Source of the DNA: Flavobacterium cupreum
GTDB lineage: Bacteria; Bacteroidota; Bacteroidia; Flavobacteriales; Flavobacteriaceae
Length of the DNA stretch: 64,000 bases
Assembly (NCBI RefSeq): GCF_003996965.1
Contig: NZ_QWDM01000013.1
Coordinates: 1-64,000 of the forward strand
Reading direction: 5' to 3'
Below are positions 32,603-41,161 of this stretch, piece after piece. Position numbers and translations under genes: made by a program. Every line of letters starts with the position of its first letter. Within the stretch, counting starts at the first letter, position 1. The notes below the pieces were generated by a model that saw only the letters and a program-made list of their open reading frames with translations, made no database searches and was not told where the DNA came from.

Positions 32603-33502
32603 ATGATAAACAACATAAAGACTGTTTTCAGCATAAAAGACCTCGAAAATTTATCTGGAATAAAGGCACACACGATCCGTATCTGGGAAAAAAGATATAA
32701 TATTCTTGAACCTATGCGCACGGATACCAACATCAGACTTTATAATCTACAAAACCTACAGAAGCTTTTAAACATCACACTATTACACGAATACGGTTAT
32801 AAGATTTCGAAAATTGCAACTTATCCTGAAGAAAAGATTCCACAATTGGTTCGTGAAATCATTTCCAAAAAGAATTCTCAGAACTATGCCATCACTTCAT
32901 TCAAGATGGCCATGATGAATTTTGACCAGGAAATATTTTTCAACACTTTTGACTGGCTGATTTCTGAAAAAACGTTTAAAGAGGTTTTCAAAGAAAATTT
33001 CCTTCCGTTATTGAAAGAATTAGGATTATTATGGCAATCCGAAACCATTACCCCTGCAAATGAACATTTCATGAGTCATTTGATTCAGCAAAAAATACTG
33101 ATTTATACCGAAAGCCTTCAAATACAAAAACCAACCAAAACGGATCGTGTTTTCGTACTTTCATTACCACTCAATGAAATTCACCAAATCGGGTTACTTT
33201 ACCTACAATATGAAATTTTATCGAAAGGCTACAAAACCATATACCTGGGAGAAAGTATGCCCATCGAAAATCTTCAGGATCTCACCAGACATTTTGACAA
33301 TATCACTTTTATATCTTTCATGACCGTTCAGCCGGATCGTGGGGTTATCAATCAATATGTCAGGTCCATGGGACAAAAGTTACTGCTAAAGAATAACGAA
33401 ATCTGGCTTATGGGCAAGATGGTCGAACACATTGACCAGAAAAATTTGCCGGAAAGAATACGCATTTTCAATTCGATGACAGAAACAATAGAAAGAATAT
33501 AA
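32603..33502 (+). CDS. CarH-like B12-binding MerR-family regulator
   Basis: A 299-residue regulator placed before the carotenoid genes. Residues about 8-75 are a MerR helix-turn-helix (FSIKDLENLSGIKAHTIRIWEKRY). The four-helix cap domain (about 95-170) keeps the CarH signature W-x9-E-H as W144, E154 and H155. The Rossmann-type cobalamin domain (about 183-299) keeps ExHxxG as E192-I-H194-QIG, where H194 is the lower cobalt ligand; Thermus CarH also has Glu at that first position. CarH proteins bind adenosylcobalamin, repress carotenoid genes in the dark and fall off DNA in light. Context supports the same role. Confidence 0.85.
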   Translation: MINNIKTVFSIKDLENLSGIKAHTIRIWEKRYNILEPMRTDTNIRLYNLQNLQKLLNITLLHEYGYKISKIATYPEEKIPQLVREIISKKNSQNYAITSFKMAMMNFDQEIFFNTFDWLISEKTFKEVFKENFLPLLKELGLLWQSETITPANEHFMSHLIQQKILIYTESLQIQKPTKTDRVFVLSLPLNEIHQIGLLYLQYEILSKGYKTIYLGESMPIENLQDLTRHFDNITFISFMTVQPDRGVINQYVRSMGQKLLLKNNEIWLMGKMVEHIDQKNLPERIRIFNSMTETIERI

Positions 33503-33506
33503 TTTT

Positions 33507-33540
33507 TTTGTTTAAAGTTTTTGTACATTTGTTAAACAAA
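33507..33540 (+). promoter_or_regulatory. crtI promoter with flanking 9-bp inverted repeat (candidate operator)
   Basis: The -7 element TACATTTG (33524-33531) lies between TTTGTTTAA (33507-33515) and TTAAACAAA (33532-33540), exact inverted repeats 16 bp apart. The right arm touches the A of the crtI ATG, so the transcript would have almost no leader. A repressor on these arms would block RNA polymerase directly. Confidence 0.55.
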
Positions 33541-35006
33541 TGAAAAAAACTATCATCATTATAGGATCGGGCTTTTCTGCCTTAGCGGCTTCCTGTTACC
33601 TTGCGCAACAAGGAAACAGCGTCACTATCTATGAAAAAAACGAAACGATTGGAGGAAGGGCCAGACAATTCAAAAAAGACGGTTTTACTTTCGATATGGG
33701 ACCAAGCTGGTACTGGATGCCGGATGTTTTTGAGCGCTTCTTTAATGACTTCAACAAAAAGACATCGGACTACTACGAGCTTATAAAACTGAATCCTGCC
33801 TACAGAGTTTACTTCGGAATTAATGATTTTATCAGTATTTGCGACAATCTGGAAGAAATAAAAAGCACTTTTGAAAACATCGAAACCGGAAGCGGCAAAA
33901 AGCTGGACGCTTTTATCAACGAAGCAAAAAGCAATTATGACATCGCCATTAAAGATCTCGTGTATCGTCCGGGGGTTTCTCCGTTAGAACTAATTACACC
34001 CCAGACCGCTTTAAAACTAAATCAGTTTTTCAGCACGGTCAGCCGTGATGTCCGAAAGAGTTTTAAAAACGAACGGCTTATCCAGATTCTTGAATTTCCA
34101 GTCTTATTTCTTGGAGCAAAACCGACTAAGACCCCTTCCTTTTATAATTTCATGAATTATGCTGATTTTGGATTAGGAACCTGGCATCCCAAAACGGGAA
34201 TGTTTGATGTTGTCCGGGCCATTGAAAAATTAGCAACCGAATTGGGCGTAACCATACAAACCAATTCCCCAATAGAAAAAATAGTCGTAGAAAACAATAC
34301 GGCGACCGGGATCTTGATAAACGGTAATTTCATAAAAGCAGATATTGTTTTAAGCGGGGCCGATTATCATCATACCGAAACTTTACTGGACGAAGTGCAT
34401 CGTGCGTATTCTGAGGAATATTGGAAACGCAGGGTTTTTGCACCGTCTTCCCTCCTTTTCTTTGTGGGTTTTGATAAAAAAATAGAAAACATCTCACACC
34501 ACGCTTTGTTTTTTGACGTTGATTTCAATCAGCATGCCATCGACATTTACGATCATCCAAAATGGCCGGAAGCTCCTTTGTTTTATGCTAATTTCCCTTC
34601 CAAAACAGATGAAACTGCAGCACCGGAAGGAATGGAAAGTGCTTTTTTTTTAATCCCCCTGGCTCCGGGAATAGAAGACAATCAGACACTTAGAGAAGAA
34701 TATTTTGAAAAAATAATCTCACGTTTTGAGCAGCTTACACAACAAAAAATAAAAAATAACATTATATTTAAGAGGTCTTTTTGTAAAAACGATTTTGTGG
34801 AAGATTACAATGCCTATAAAGGGAATGCCTACGGAATGGCAAATACCCTGCTGCAAACCGCTTTTTTAAGACCTAAATTGAAGAGTAAAAAAGTCAGGAA
34901 TTTATATTTTACGGGACAATTAACCGTTCCCGGACCAGGTGTTCCTCCTGCTTTAATTTCAGGAAAATTAGTTGCCGAGTTAATTCGTAAATCTATTAGA
35001 TCATAA
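33540..35006 (+). CDS. crtI: Phytoene desaturase
   Basis: A 488-residue bacterial-type CrtI that introduces the double bonds converting colourless phytoene to lycopene. The N-terminal FAD-binding dinucleotide fold is IIGSGFSALAASCYLAQQG with the downstream Glu of YEKNETIGGRARQF; the C-terminal signature TGQLTVPGPGVPPALISGKL closes the FAD site. Full length. First gene of crtI-crtB-crtZ-SRPBCC-photolyase; crtB starts three bases after its stop. The promoter with paired 9-bp arms lies directly upstream. Confidence 0.95.
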   Translation: MKKTIIIIGSGFSALAASCYLAQQGNSVTIYEKNETIGGRARQFKKDGFTFDMGPSWYWMPDVFERFFNDFNKKTSDYYELIKLNPAYRVYFGINDFISICDNLEEIKSTFENIETGSGKKLDAFINEAKSNYDIAIKDLVYRPGVSPLELITPQTALKLNQFFSTVSRDVRKSFKNERLIQILEFPVLFLGAKPTKTPSFYNFMNYADFGLGTWHPKTGMFDVVRAIEKLATELGVTIQTNSPIEKIVVENNTATGILINGNFIKADIVLSGADYHHTETLLDEVHRAYSEEYWKRRVFAPSSLLFFVGFDKKIENISHHALFFDVDFNQHAIDIYDHPKWPEAPLFYANFPSKTDETAAPEGMESAFFLIPLAPGIEDNQTLREEYFEKIISRFEQLTQQKIKNNIIFKRSFCKNDFVEDYNAYKGNAYGMANTLLQTAFLRPKLKSKKVRNLYFTGQLTVPGPGVPPALISGKLVAELIRKSIRS

Positions 35007-35009
35007 AAG

Positions 35010-35849
35010 ATGAAATCACTATTTGACACTACTTCTTTCAAATGCAGCAAACTCGTCACCAAAAGCTACAGCACTTCTTTTTCGCTTGCGGTACACATGC
35101 TGGCACCAAGTATCAGAGAAGCCATATACAGCATCTACGGATTTGTCCGTTTTGCTGATGAAATTGTCGATTCCTTTCATGAATATGACAAGGAATACCT
35201 GATCAATGATTTTGAAAAAGAATATTACAAAGCAATGGAAATGGGCATTAGCTTAAATCCTATTTTAAATTCCTTTCAGCACACGGTAAAGCAATATCAT
35301 ATTACAGACGACCTGATTCAGGCTTTTTTGAAAAGCATGAAACTGGACCTTATAAAATCAACTTACAACACACAAAGCGAATACGAAGATTACATTTACG
35401 GATCAGCAGATGTTGTTGGATTAATGTGCCTTAAAGTTTTTGTGGAAGGAAAAGAGCAAAAATACGAGCAGCTTAAAGATGAAGCCATGCGACTGGGATC
35501 CGCTTTCCAGAAAGTAAATTTCCTGAGAGATTTAAAAGATGATAATTTAGTTTTAAACCGAAATTATTTTCCCGGAATCGACCTTAAATCTTTTGATGAA
35601 AACGCTAAAAACGAAATCATCAGTGAGATTGAAGAGGATTTCAGAGTTGCTTATCAGGGAATTGTAAAACTCCCTATGGAAGCAAAATTTGGCGTTTACA
35701 CTGCTTTTGTTTACTACAAAAAACTACTGACAAAACTTAAGAAAACACCTTATTATGAAATCGGAAATTCCAGAATCAGGGTTTCAAATTATACCAAGGC
35801 GGGGCTTTTGGCGCAATCTTTTGTAACTTACAAATTGAAATTAGTCTAG
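35010..35849 (+). CDS. crtB: Phytoene synthase
   Basis: A 279-residue squalene/phytoene synthase that condenses two geranylgeranyl diphosphates. The two aspartate-rich motifs are visible: FADEIVDSFHEY (first, about 50-61) and FLRDLKDDN (second, about 172-180); YIYGSADVVGLMCL is also conserved. Soluble, membrane-associated. Begins three bases after crtI, so co-translated. Confidence 0.95.
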   Translation: MKSLFDTTSFKCSKLVTKSYSTSFSLAVHMLAPSIREAIYSIYGFVRFADEIVDSFHEYDKEYLINDFEKEYYKAMEMGISLNPILNSFQHTVKQYHITDDLIQAFLKSMKLDLIKSTYNTQSEYEDYIYGSADVVGLMCLKVFVEGKEQKYEQLKDEAMRLGSAFQKVNFLRDLKDDNLVLNRNYFPGIDLKSFDENAKNEIISEIEEDFRVAYQGIVKLPMEAKFGVYTAFVYYKKLLTKLKKTPYYEIGNSRIRVSNYTKAGLLAQSFVTYKLKLV

Positions 35850-35886
35850 GTTTTTCCGCAATCTTTAACAATTCAAAATATAAAAA

Positions 35887-36327
35887 ATGATTTCCTTCTT
35901 AATCTTTTTAGGCGTTTTTCTCTTCATGGAATGTGTGACCTGGCTTACGCACAAATACATTATGCACGGATTAATGTGGTATTTTCACGCCGATCATCAC
36001 CAGCCAAAATACGACCATACTTTTGAACGCAATGACATTTTCTTTGTCATTTTTGCCACACCAAGTATCATCCTTTTTTATTTAGGTGTTCAGGGCGGAT
36101 TTAATTATTTGTTTTTTATAGCCTGTGGCATCACTTTATACGGAATCTGTTATTTCTTAATTCATGATGTTTTAATCCACCAGCGCTTTAAATGGTTCAA
36201 AAATACCAAAAACAAATACCTCATCGGGTTACGAAAAGCACATAAAATACATCATAAACATTTAGGGAAAGAACACGGAGAATGCTTCGGAATGTTATTC
36301 GTTCCCTTCAAATATTATAAAATGTAG
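35887..36327 (+). CDS. crtZ: Beta-carotene hydroxylase, di-iron membrane type
   Basis: A 146-residue membrane hydroxylase with four His boxes of the CrtZ/fatty-acid-hydroxylase family: HKYIMHG, HADHHQP, HDVLIH and HKIHHKH, which bind two irons. Three or four hydrophobic segments. It adds 3-hydroxyls to beta-carotene rings to give zeaxanthin. This implies a cyclised substrate, yet no lycopene cyclase gene occurs in the window. Thirty-seven bases after crtB. Confidence 0.93.
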   Translation: MISFLIFLGVFLFMECVTWLTHKYIMHGLMWYFHADHHQPKYDHTFERNDIFFVIFATPSIILFYLGVQGGFNYLFFIACGITLYGICYFLIHDVLIHQRFKWFKNTKNKYLIGLRKAHKIHHKHLGKEHGECFGMLFVPFKYYKM

Positions 36328-36339
36328 CCCTGACCGATT

Positions 36340-36807
36340 ATGAAATTATACAAAATAGAAACTGTTCAATATATTAATTCCAGTGTAGAAGACTGCTGGG
36401 ATTTCTTCTCCAGTCCAAAGAATCTGCAAACCATTACCTTAGACAATATGAGTTTCGAAATTCAGGATTTCGACAACAAACGCATGTATCCCGGACAAAT
36501 TATTTCCTATACGTTAAAACCATTATTAGGGATTAAAGTATCCTGGGTAACAGAAATTACAGTTTCAGAAGAAAATCAATATTTTATAGACGTACAGCAA
36601 TTTGGCCCTTATAAATTCTGGCATCACAAACACTTTTTTGAAGCCACCGAAACCGGAACAAAAATGACCGATGTGGTACATTATGCCCTGCCCTTTGGCT
36701 ATTTAGGACGACTCATGAATAAATTGATTGTCGAAAACAAATTAAAAACCATCTTCTCTTACCGCCATAATAAAATTGAAGAATTGTTCAATTCGAAAAT
36801 AAAATGA
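36340..36807 (+). CDS. SRPBCC-family protein
   Basis: A 155-residue START-like (SRPBCC) fold protein: KIETVQYINSSVEDCWDFFSSPKNL at the start, then PLLGIKVSWVTEITV and KFWHHKHFFE, ending in a helix. The fold binds hydrophobic ligands in a deep cavity. Located between crtZ (12 bases upstream) and the photolyase gene (4-base overlap), so it is probably involved with carotenoid or membrane-lipid handling; no enzyme activity is claimed. Confidence 0.85.
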   Translation: MKLYKIETVQYINSSVEDCWDFFSSPKNLQTITLDNMSFEIQDFDNKRMYPGQIISYTLKPLLGIKVSWVTEITVSEENQYFIDVQQFGPYKFWHHKHFFEATETGTKMTDVVHYALPFGYLGRLMNKLIVENKLKTIFSYRHNKIEELFNSKIK

Positions 36808-38096
36808 AACAAAAAGTTACTTTTTTCTGGTTCCGGCGTGATTTGCGATTAGAAGATAATGTTGGATTGTTTCATGCCTTACAATCTGATTTTCCTGTAA
36901 TTCCGTTATTTATTTTTGACGAAGACATTCTTGAAAACCTTCCGAAAAACGACGCAAGGGTTAGTTTTATTTATGATTCCCTTCAGAAAGTAAACGAACA
37001 GCTTAAAGCAATCGGGTCGTCTGTTTTAATTAAAAAAGGAAAAACTGCCGAAGTCTGGAAATCGCTGTTAGCAGCATTTGACATTCAAAAAGTTATATTC
37101 AACAAAGATTACGAGCCCTACGCGATCAGACGTGATTTAGAAATTACGCAATTATTACAACAAAATAGTGTGGAATCTTTATCGTATAAGGACCATGTTA
37201 TTTTTGAAGAGAAAGAAATCACGAAATCAGACGGGCTGCCTTATACGATTTATACGCCTTATAAAAACAAATGGCTGGAGAAGTACCATCTTTTGGGACA
37301 AGCTGCGGAATATGATACAAAACCTTTGTTTACGCGCTTTGCTAAAAATGACTTTAAATTTCCTGAATTAGCTGAAATAGGTTTTGAAAGAAGTTCCATA
37401 AAAGTGCTTCCACATAACTTAACACAAATTGCAAATTATAAGGAAACCAGGGATTTTCCGGCTTTAGACAGCACTTCTTATCTGTCACCGCATTTGCGTT
37501 TTGGAACGGTCAGTATTCGAAAATTAGTCAATTGGGCGAATAAAAAGAACCAGACTTTTTTAAGCGAACTGATCTGGAGGGAGTTTTTTATCCAGATCCT
37601 TTTTAGTTTTCCGAATGTGGTCAACCATAATTTCAAACCGGCTTACGACGGCATTCAATGGCGCAATAACGAAAACGATTTTAAGCGCTGGTGCTCCGGA
37701 ACAACAGGATATCCTATTGTTGATGCCGGCATGCGGCAGCTCAACGAAACCGGTTATATGCACAATCGGGTACGTATGGTAGTGGCGAGCTTTTTATGCA
37801 AACATTTACTCATCAACTGGCAGTGGGGTGAAGCCTATTTTGCTGAAAAATTATTAGATTTTGAATTGGCTTCCAACGTGGGGAACTGGCAATGGGCTGC
37901 CGGAACGGGTTGTGATGCTGCGCCTTACTTCAGGGTTTTCAATCCTGAAATTCAACAAAAGAAATTTGACGAAAAAGGAACTTACATCCGCAAATGGATT
38001 CCCGAATTTGACCTCGGTTATAACGAGCCCATGATAGACCATGCTTTTGCCAGAGACAGGGCCATTGCGACTTATAAGGCAGGAATAGTTAAGTAA
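36804..38096 (+). CDS. Deoxyribodipyrimidine photolyase (class I type)
   Basis: A 430-residue photolyase/cryptochrome family flavoprotein. The N-terminal alpha/beta antenna-binding domain starts FWFRRDLRLEDNVGL; the C-terminal FAD domain has ELIWREFF, GYPIVDAGMRQLNETGYMHNRVRM and ASNVGNWQWAAGTGCDAAPYFRVFNP. It splits pyrimidine dimers using blue light and FADH. The ATG overlaps the upstream stop by four bases. Position in the carotenoid operon behind a CarH-like regulator fits a light-response unit. Distinguishing photolyase from cryptochrome needs phylogeny. Confidence 0.9.
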   Translation: MKQKVTFFWFRRDLRLEDNVGLFHALQSDFPVIPLFIFDEDILENLPKNDARVSFIYDSLQKVNEQLKAIGSSVLIKKGKTAEVWKSLLAAFDIQKVIFNKDYEPYAIRRDLEITQLLQQNSVESLSYKDHVIFEEKEITKSDGLPYTIYTPYKNKWLEKYHLLGQAAEYDTKPLFTRFAKNDFKFPELAEIGFERSSIKVLPHNLTQIANYKETRDFPALDSTSYLSPHLRFGTVSIRKLVNWANKKNQTFLSELIWREFFIQILFSFPNVVNHNFKPAYDGIQWRNNENDFKRWCSGTTGYPIVDAGMRQLNETGYMHNRVRMVVASFLCKHLLINWQWGEAYFAEKLLDFELASNVGNWQWAAGTGCDAAPYFRVFNPEIQQKKFDEKGTYIRKWIPEFDLGYNEPMIDHAFARDRAIATYKAGIVK

Positions 38097-38109
38097 ATTC
38101 CAAATTTTT

Positions 38110-38160
38110 AAATTCCAAATTCCAATTATTTTGTTTCATTACAATTGGAATTTGGAATTT
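38110..38160. repeat. AAATTCCAAATTCCA palindrome, copy B (terminator-like)
   Basis: Perfect 18-bp arms at 38110-38127 and 38143-38160 with a 15-nt loop, followed by a T run. Lies between the convergent photolyase and UbiB-like genes and can terminate both. Confidence 0.8.
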
Positions 38161-38183
38161 AAATTTTTTTCTAATTTTCCCGC

Positions 38184-39488
38184 TTAGTATTTCAAATAAT
38201 TATTTACGCTGATTTTTGCTTTCAAATCGAACATTAAATTGTACAAACCAAAGAAAGTACGGTTCATATAAATAAAGTGTTTGGAGCCACGATTTCCATT
38301 CATTTTCTTGAGATTGGTATCGTTGGAGAAACGTTCTCCCAATTTGGCGATACTTTCAAAAAAGGTTTCATCTGCAAAATCGAATGTCTCCCCCTGAAAT
38401 GGTTTCGTAAAAAGGGATAACAGGTCATGAAACATTTCGGTAAAATATTCAATTTCTGCTGGTGAATCATCCGGACGAAGAATCTCCAGTTCAAATAATT
38501 TCTGATTAAAAAGCGCCTGATCTGTAATGATATTTTTGTTGATCAATTCAAAATACGGCACATAAAAGTCTTCCGGAATTTGTTTCATACAGCCAAAATC
38601 AAGAGCAATTAACTGGTTCTGGTCATCAACCAGGAAATTACCTGGATGCGGATCTGCATGCACTTTTCTCAGAACATGAATCTGGTACATATAAAAATCC
38701 CAAAGTGCCTGACCAATTTTATCGCCAACTTCCTGATTTGTATTTTTTGCTGTAAATTCAGAAAGGTGAATTCCCGTCATCCAGTCCATGGTGATAATTT
38801 TCTCTGACGAAAACTCCGGATAATAATTCGGAAAAAGGATGTTTTCAATTTTACTGCAGGCTGCAACCACCTGCTCGCTTTGTTTTAGCTCCAGCAAATA
38901 GTTGGTTTCTTCTATAAGTTTATCTTCTACTTCTTTAAAATATTTATCAGAATCTTTTCCCTGCAGGTTAAACATTCTGATTGCTATCGGTTTCACCAAA
39001 GCCAAATCAGAGGAGATACTGTTGGCCACACCGGGATACTGAATTTTAACGGCGAGTTTTTTTCCGTCTTTAACCGCCAGATGCACCTGGCCAATACTTG
39101 CCGCATTTACGGAATTAGCATTGAATTCATCGAAAATTTCATAAGGTGTTTTTCCGAAATTGGTTTTAAAGGTCTTGAGGACCAAAGGCGCAGAAAGCGG
39201 TGGAACGGAAAACTGGGACAATGAAAACTTCTCCACATAAGCCTGCGGAAGAAAATTTTTATCCATACTGAGCATTTGGGCTACTTTAAGCGCACTTCCT
39301 TTCAGGCTTTTTAAGCCATCGTAAATATCTTCTGCGTTATTTTCGTTTAATTTATCACGGGTCAAATCAGAGTTCACCATTTTTTCGGCATAATGCTTAA
39401 TATAGTTCACGCCTACCTTTGCTCCTGTCTGAACCAGTTTAGTAGCTCTTTCTATTTTTGAGGTGGGTATATAATCGATTGTTTTCAT
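38184..39488 (-). CDS. AarF/ABC1/UbiB-family kinase-like protein
   Basis: A 434-residue UbiB-type atypical kinase/ATPase. The family's KxGQ-like motif region is LKSLKGSALKVAQML; the A-rich loop NAASIGQVHLA is followed by the ATP-binding LAVKIQYPGV, and the catalytic part has VHADPHPGNFLVD and ALDFGCMK. UbiB proteins support isoprenoid quinone synthesis. Co-transcribed with a TetR-like gene (one-base overlap). Its isoprenoid link fits the neighbouring carotenoid operon. Confidence 0.93.
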   Translation of the reverse strand: MKTIDYIPTSKIERATKLVQTGAKVGVNYIKHYAEKMVNSDLTRDKLNENNAEDIYDGLKSLKGSALKVAQMLSMDKNFLPQAYVEKFSLSQFSVPPLSAPLVLKTFKTNFGKTPYEIFDEFNANSVNAASIGQVHLAVKDGKKLAVKIQYPGVANSISSDLALVKPIAIRMFNLQGKDSDKYFKEVEDKLIEETNYLLELKQSEQVVAACSKIENILFPNYYPEFSSEKIITMDWMTGIHLSEFTAKNTNQEVGDKIGQALWDFYMYQIHVLRKVHADPHPGNFLVDDQNQLIALDFGCMKQIPEDFYVPYFELINKNIITDQALFNQKLFELEILRPDDSPAEIEYFTEMFHDLLSLFTKPFQGETFDFADETFFESIAKLGERFSNDTNLKKMNGNRGSKHFIYMNRTFFGLYNLMFDLKAKISVNNYLKY

Positions 39489-40150
39489 TATCTGCTGTAA
39501 ATTTTTTCTTTGAATAGGAATTTCCCTAAATCCAAAAGATGGTTCATTGGCGCTACATTCATGAGTTCGAATGACGCATTGACTGATTTTTCGATAAAAA
39601 TATCTGTTTTTTCAAAGGCTGGTGAAGCATCATCCATCCAGAATTTCAGGGTTAGCATTAATTGCACCCAGGCTGTTTCCTGAATTGTTTTTTCCTGAAA
39701 TTTCTGAAAACGTTCCTGTTCGAGCCTGTAATCATCAGTCAGGATTTCGGCAACATATTCTTTAAAACCATCCCGCAGTGTGCCCAATTGTGTCAAATTT
39801 CGAATTGGATTTGAACCTGATTTTAAAGCCTGCAAAACATAACTTCGATTTGCCGTCAGGATCTCGAAGAACGTGAAGTAAAAACTCAGCATTTTGTTCT
39901 TCATATCGTATTCCAGATACTCCGTGTTTTTATGCAGTAAATCAATTGTATTAACGAAAAACAATCTGAATATTTCTTTTTCTAAACCTTCAAGCGTTCC
40001 GAAAAAGTTATAAAATTCAGCTTCTGAAAAATCCTTCCCTTTGGTAAAATGAAATACCGAGGCAGGTTTTTTTCCTGCTTCCAAAACTTCATTCATATAG
40101 ACTGAAATGATCTCATCCTTAGTAATTTCCTTTTTTTTAGTTGCCATCAT
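39488..40150 (-). CDS. TetR-family regulator-like protein
   Basis: A 220-residue helical protein. The N-terminal region (about 10-60: ITKDEIISVYMNEVLEAGK, FHFTKGKDFSEAEFYNFFG) looks like a diverged TetR helix-turn-helix, and the rest like a TetR ligand-binding domain. The recognition helix is weak, so DNA binding is inferred. It overlaps the UbiB-like gene by one base. The divergent promoter region shared with the epimerase gene contains TTAAACAAA, the same 9-mer as at crtI. Confidence 0.78.
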   Translation of the reverse strand: MMATKKKEITKDEIISVYMNEVLEAGKKPASVFHFTKGKDFSEAEFYNFFGTLEGLEKEIFRLFFVNTIDLLHKNTEYLEYDMKNKMLSFYFTFFEILTANRSYVLQALKSGSNPIRNLTQLGTLRDGFKEYVAEILTDDYRLEQERFQKFQEKTIQETAWVQLMLTLKFWMDDASPAFEKTDIFIEKSVNASFELMNVAPMNHLLDLGKFLFKEKIYSR

Positions 40151-40207
40151 ATTAAAATTTAGAATTTGCCTTAAAGGTAAGGAATGTTTAAGTACCTTTA
40201 TTAATCG

Positions 40208-40229
40208 TTAAACAAAACACTTTGTTAAA
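40208..40229. promoter_or_regulatory. TTAAACAAA ... TTTGTTAAA inverted arms in the tetR/epimerase gap
   Basis: TTAAACAAA (40208-40216) is identical to the right arm of the crtI element; TTTGTTAAA (40221-40229) is a one-mismatch partner. The pair lies just before the epimerase ATG at 40233 and upstream of the divergent TetR-UbiB pair. Confidence 0.45.
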
Positions 40230-40232
40230 TAA

Positions 40233-41156
40233 ATGATAAAGCAGATGCCTAAAAATGTACTAATTACCGGGGGAACAGGATTTATTGGCAAATACTTAAC
40301 AGATATTCTCATTGCCAGTGATTTTTCGGTGTCAATTTTAAGTCGAGCCGACAGAAAAAACACCAATTCCGTAACGTATTATAAGTGGGACTTAACACAG
40401 AATTATATTGATGAGAATGCGATCCTGAATGCGGATTATGTCATTCATCTTGCCGGTGAAGGAATTGTAGAAAAACGTTGGACTAAAAAACGCAAGAAGG
40501 TAATTTTAGAAAGCCGCACGCAACCCATTGAACTGATTCATTCTATTCTTAAAAAACACAATAAAGCATTAAATGCATTTGTCTCCGCTTCTGCGGTTGG
40601 CATTTATGGTGCCGATACGAGTGAGCGGATTTGTACGGAAGAAACACCACCCGCGAACGATTTTCTGGGGTTAACGTGCCAGCAATGGGAAAACGCAGCA
40701 GATACAATCGCAGCCCTTGGAATTAGAACCGTAAAAATCAGAACCGGAATCGTCCTTGGAAAAGACGAAGGTTTCCTGAAAAAAGTCGCTCCCGGCTTCA
40801 AAGCCGGTTTCGGATCAATTTTAGGAACTGGCAAACAATACCTGCCCTGGATTCATATTGAAGACTTGTCTCAGATTTATTTAAAAGCTATTATGGACAT
40901 ACACATGAATGGGCCCTATAACGCAACAGTTACAGACAATACTACCAATGCGCGATTTTCTAAAATACTCGCTAATTTGTATGGCTATAACCTGTGGCTT
41001 CCCAAAGCGCCTGAATTCATTCTTAAAATTGTATTAGGCGAAATGAGCGCAGCCGTTTTAAAGGGCCAGCGCGTTTCTTCAGAAAAAATACAAAAAACAG
41101 GTTTTGAATTTCAATATCCGGACATGGAAACAGCCCTTTCGAGTTGTTTAAAATAA
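40233..41156 (+). CDS. TIGR01777-family NAD-dependent epimerase
   Basis: A 307-residue extended SDR protein. It starts with a Rossmann motif (LITGGTGFIGKYLTDIL), has VIHLAGEGIVEKRW, the SASAVGIYG active-site region, and the family's C-terminal DUF1731-like domain (LWLPKAPEFILKIVLGEMSAAVLKGQRVS). Substrate unknown, NAD(P)-binding. In flavobacteria this gene often travels with the UbiB-like and TetR-like pair, as here. Start ATG 40233; a second Met five codons on (40248) is an alternative. Confidence 0.92.
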   Translation: MIKQMPKNVLITGGTGFIGKYLTDILIASDFSVSILSRADRKNTNSVTYYKWDLTQNYIDENAILNADYVIHLAGEGIVEKRWTKKRKKVILESRTQPIELIHSILKKHNKALNAFVSASAVGIYGADTSERICTEETPPANDFLGLTCQQWENAADTIAALGIRTVKIRTGIVLGKDEGFLKKVAPGFKAGFGSILGTGKQYLPWIHIEDLSQIYLKAIMDIHMNGPYNATVTDNTTNARFSKILANLYGYNLWLPKAPEFILKIVLGEMSAAVLKGQRVSSEKIQKTGFEFQYPDMETALSSCLK

Positions 41157-41161
41157 GAGTA

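Noticed and set aside
33601..33786. Small plus-strand frame inside crtI
   Set aside because: Overlaps crtI in another phase with no supporting signal.
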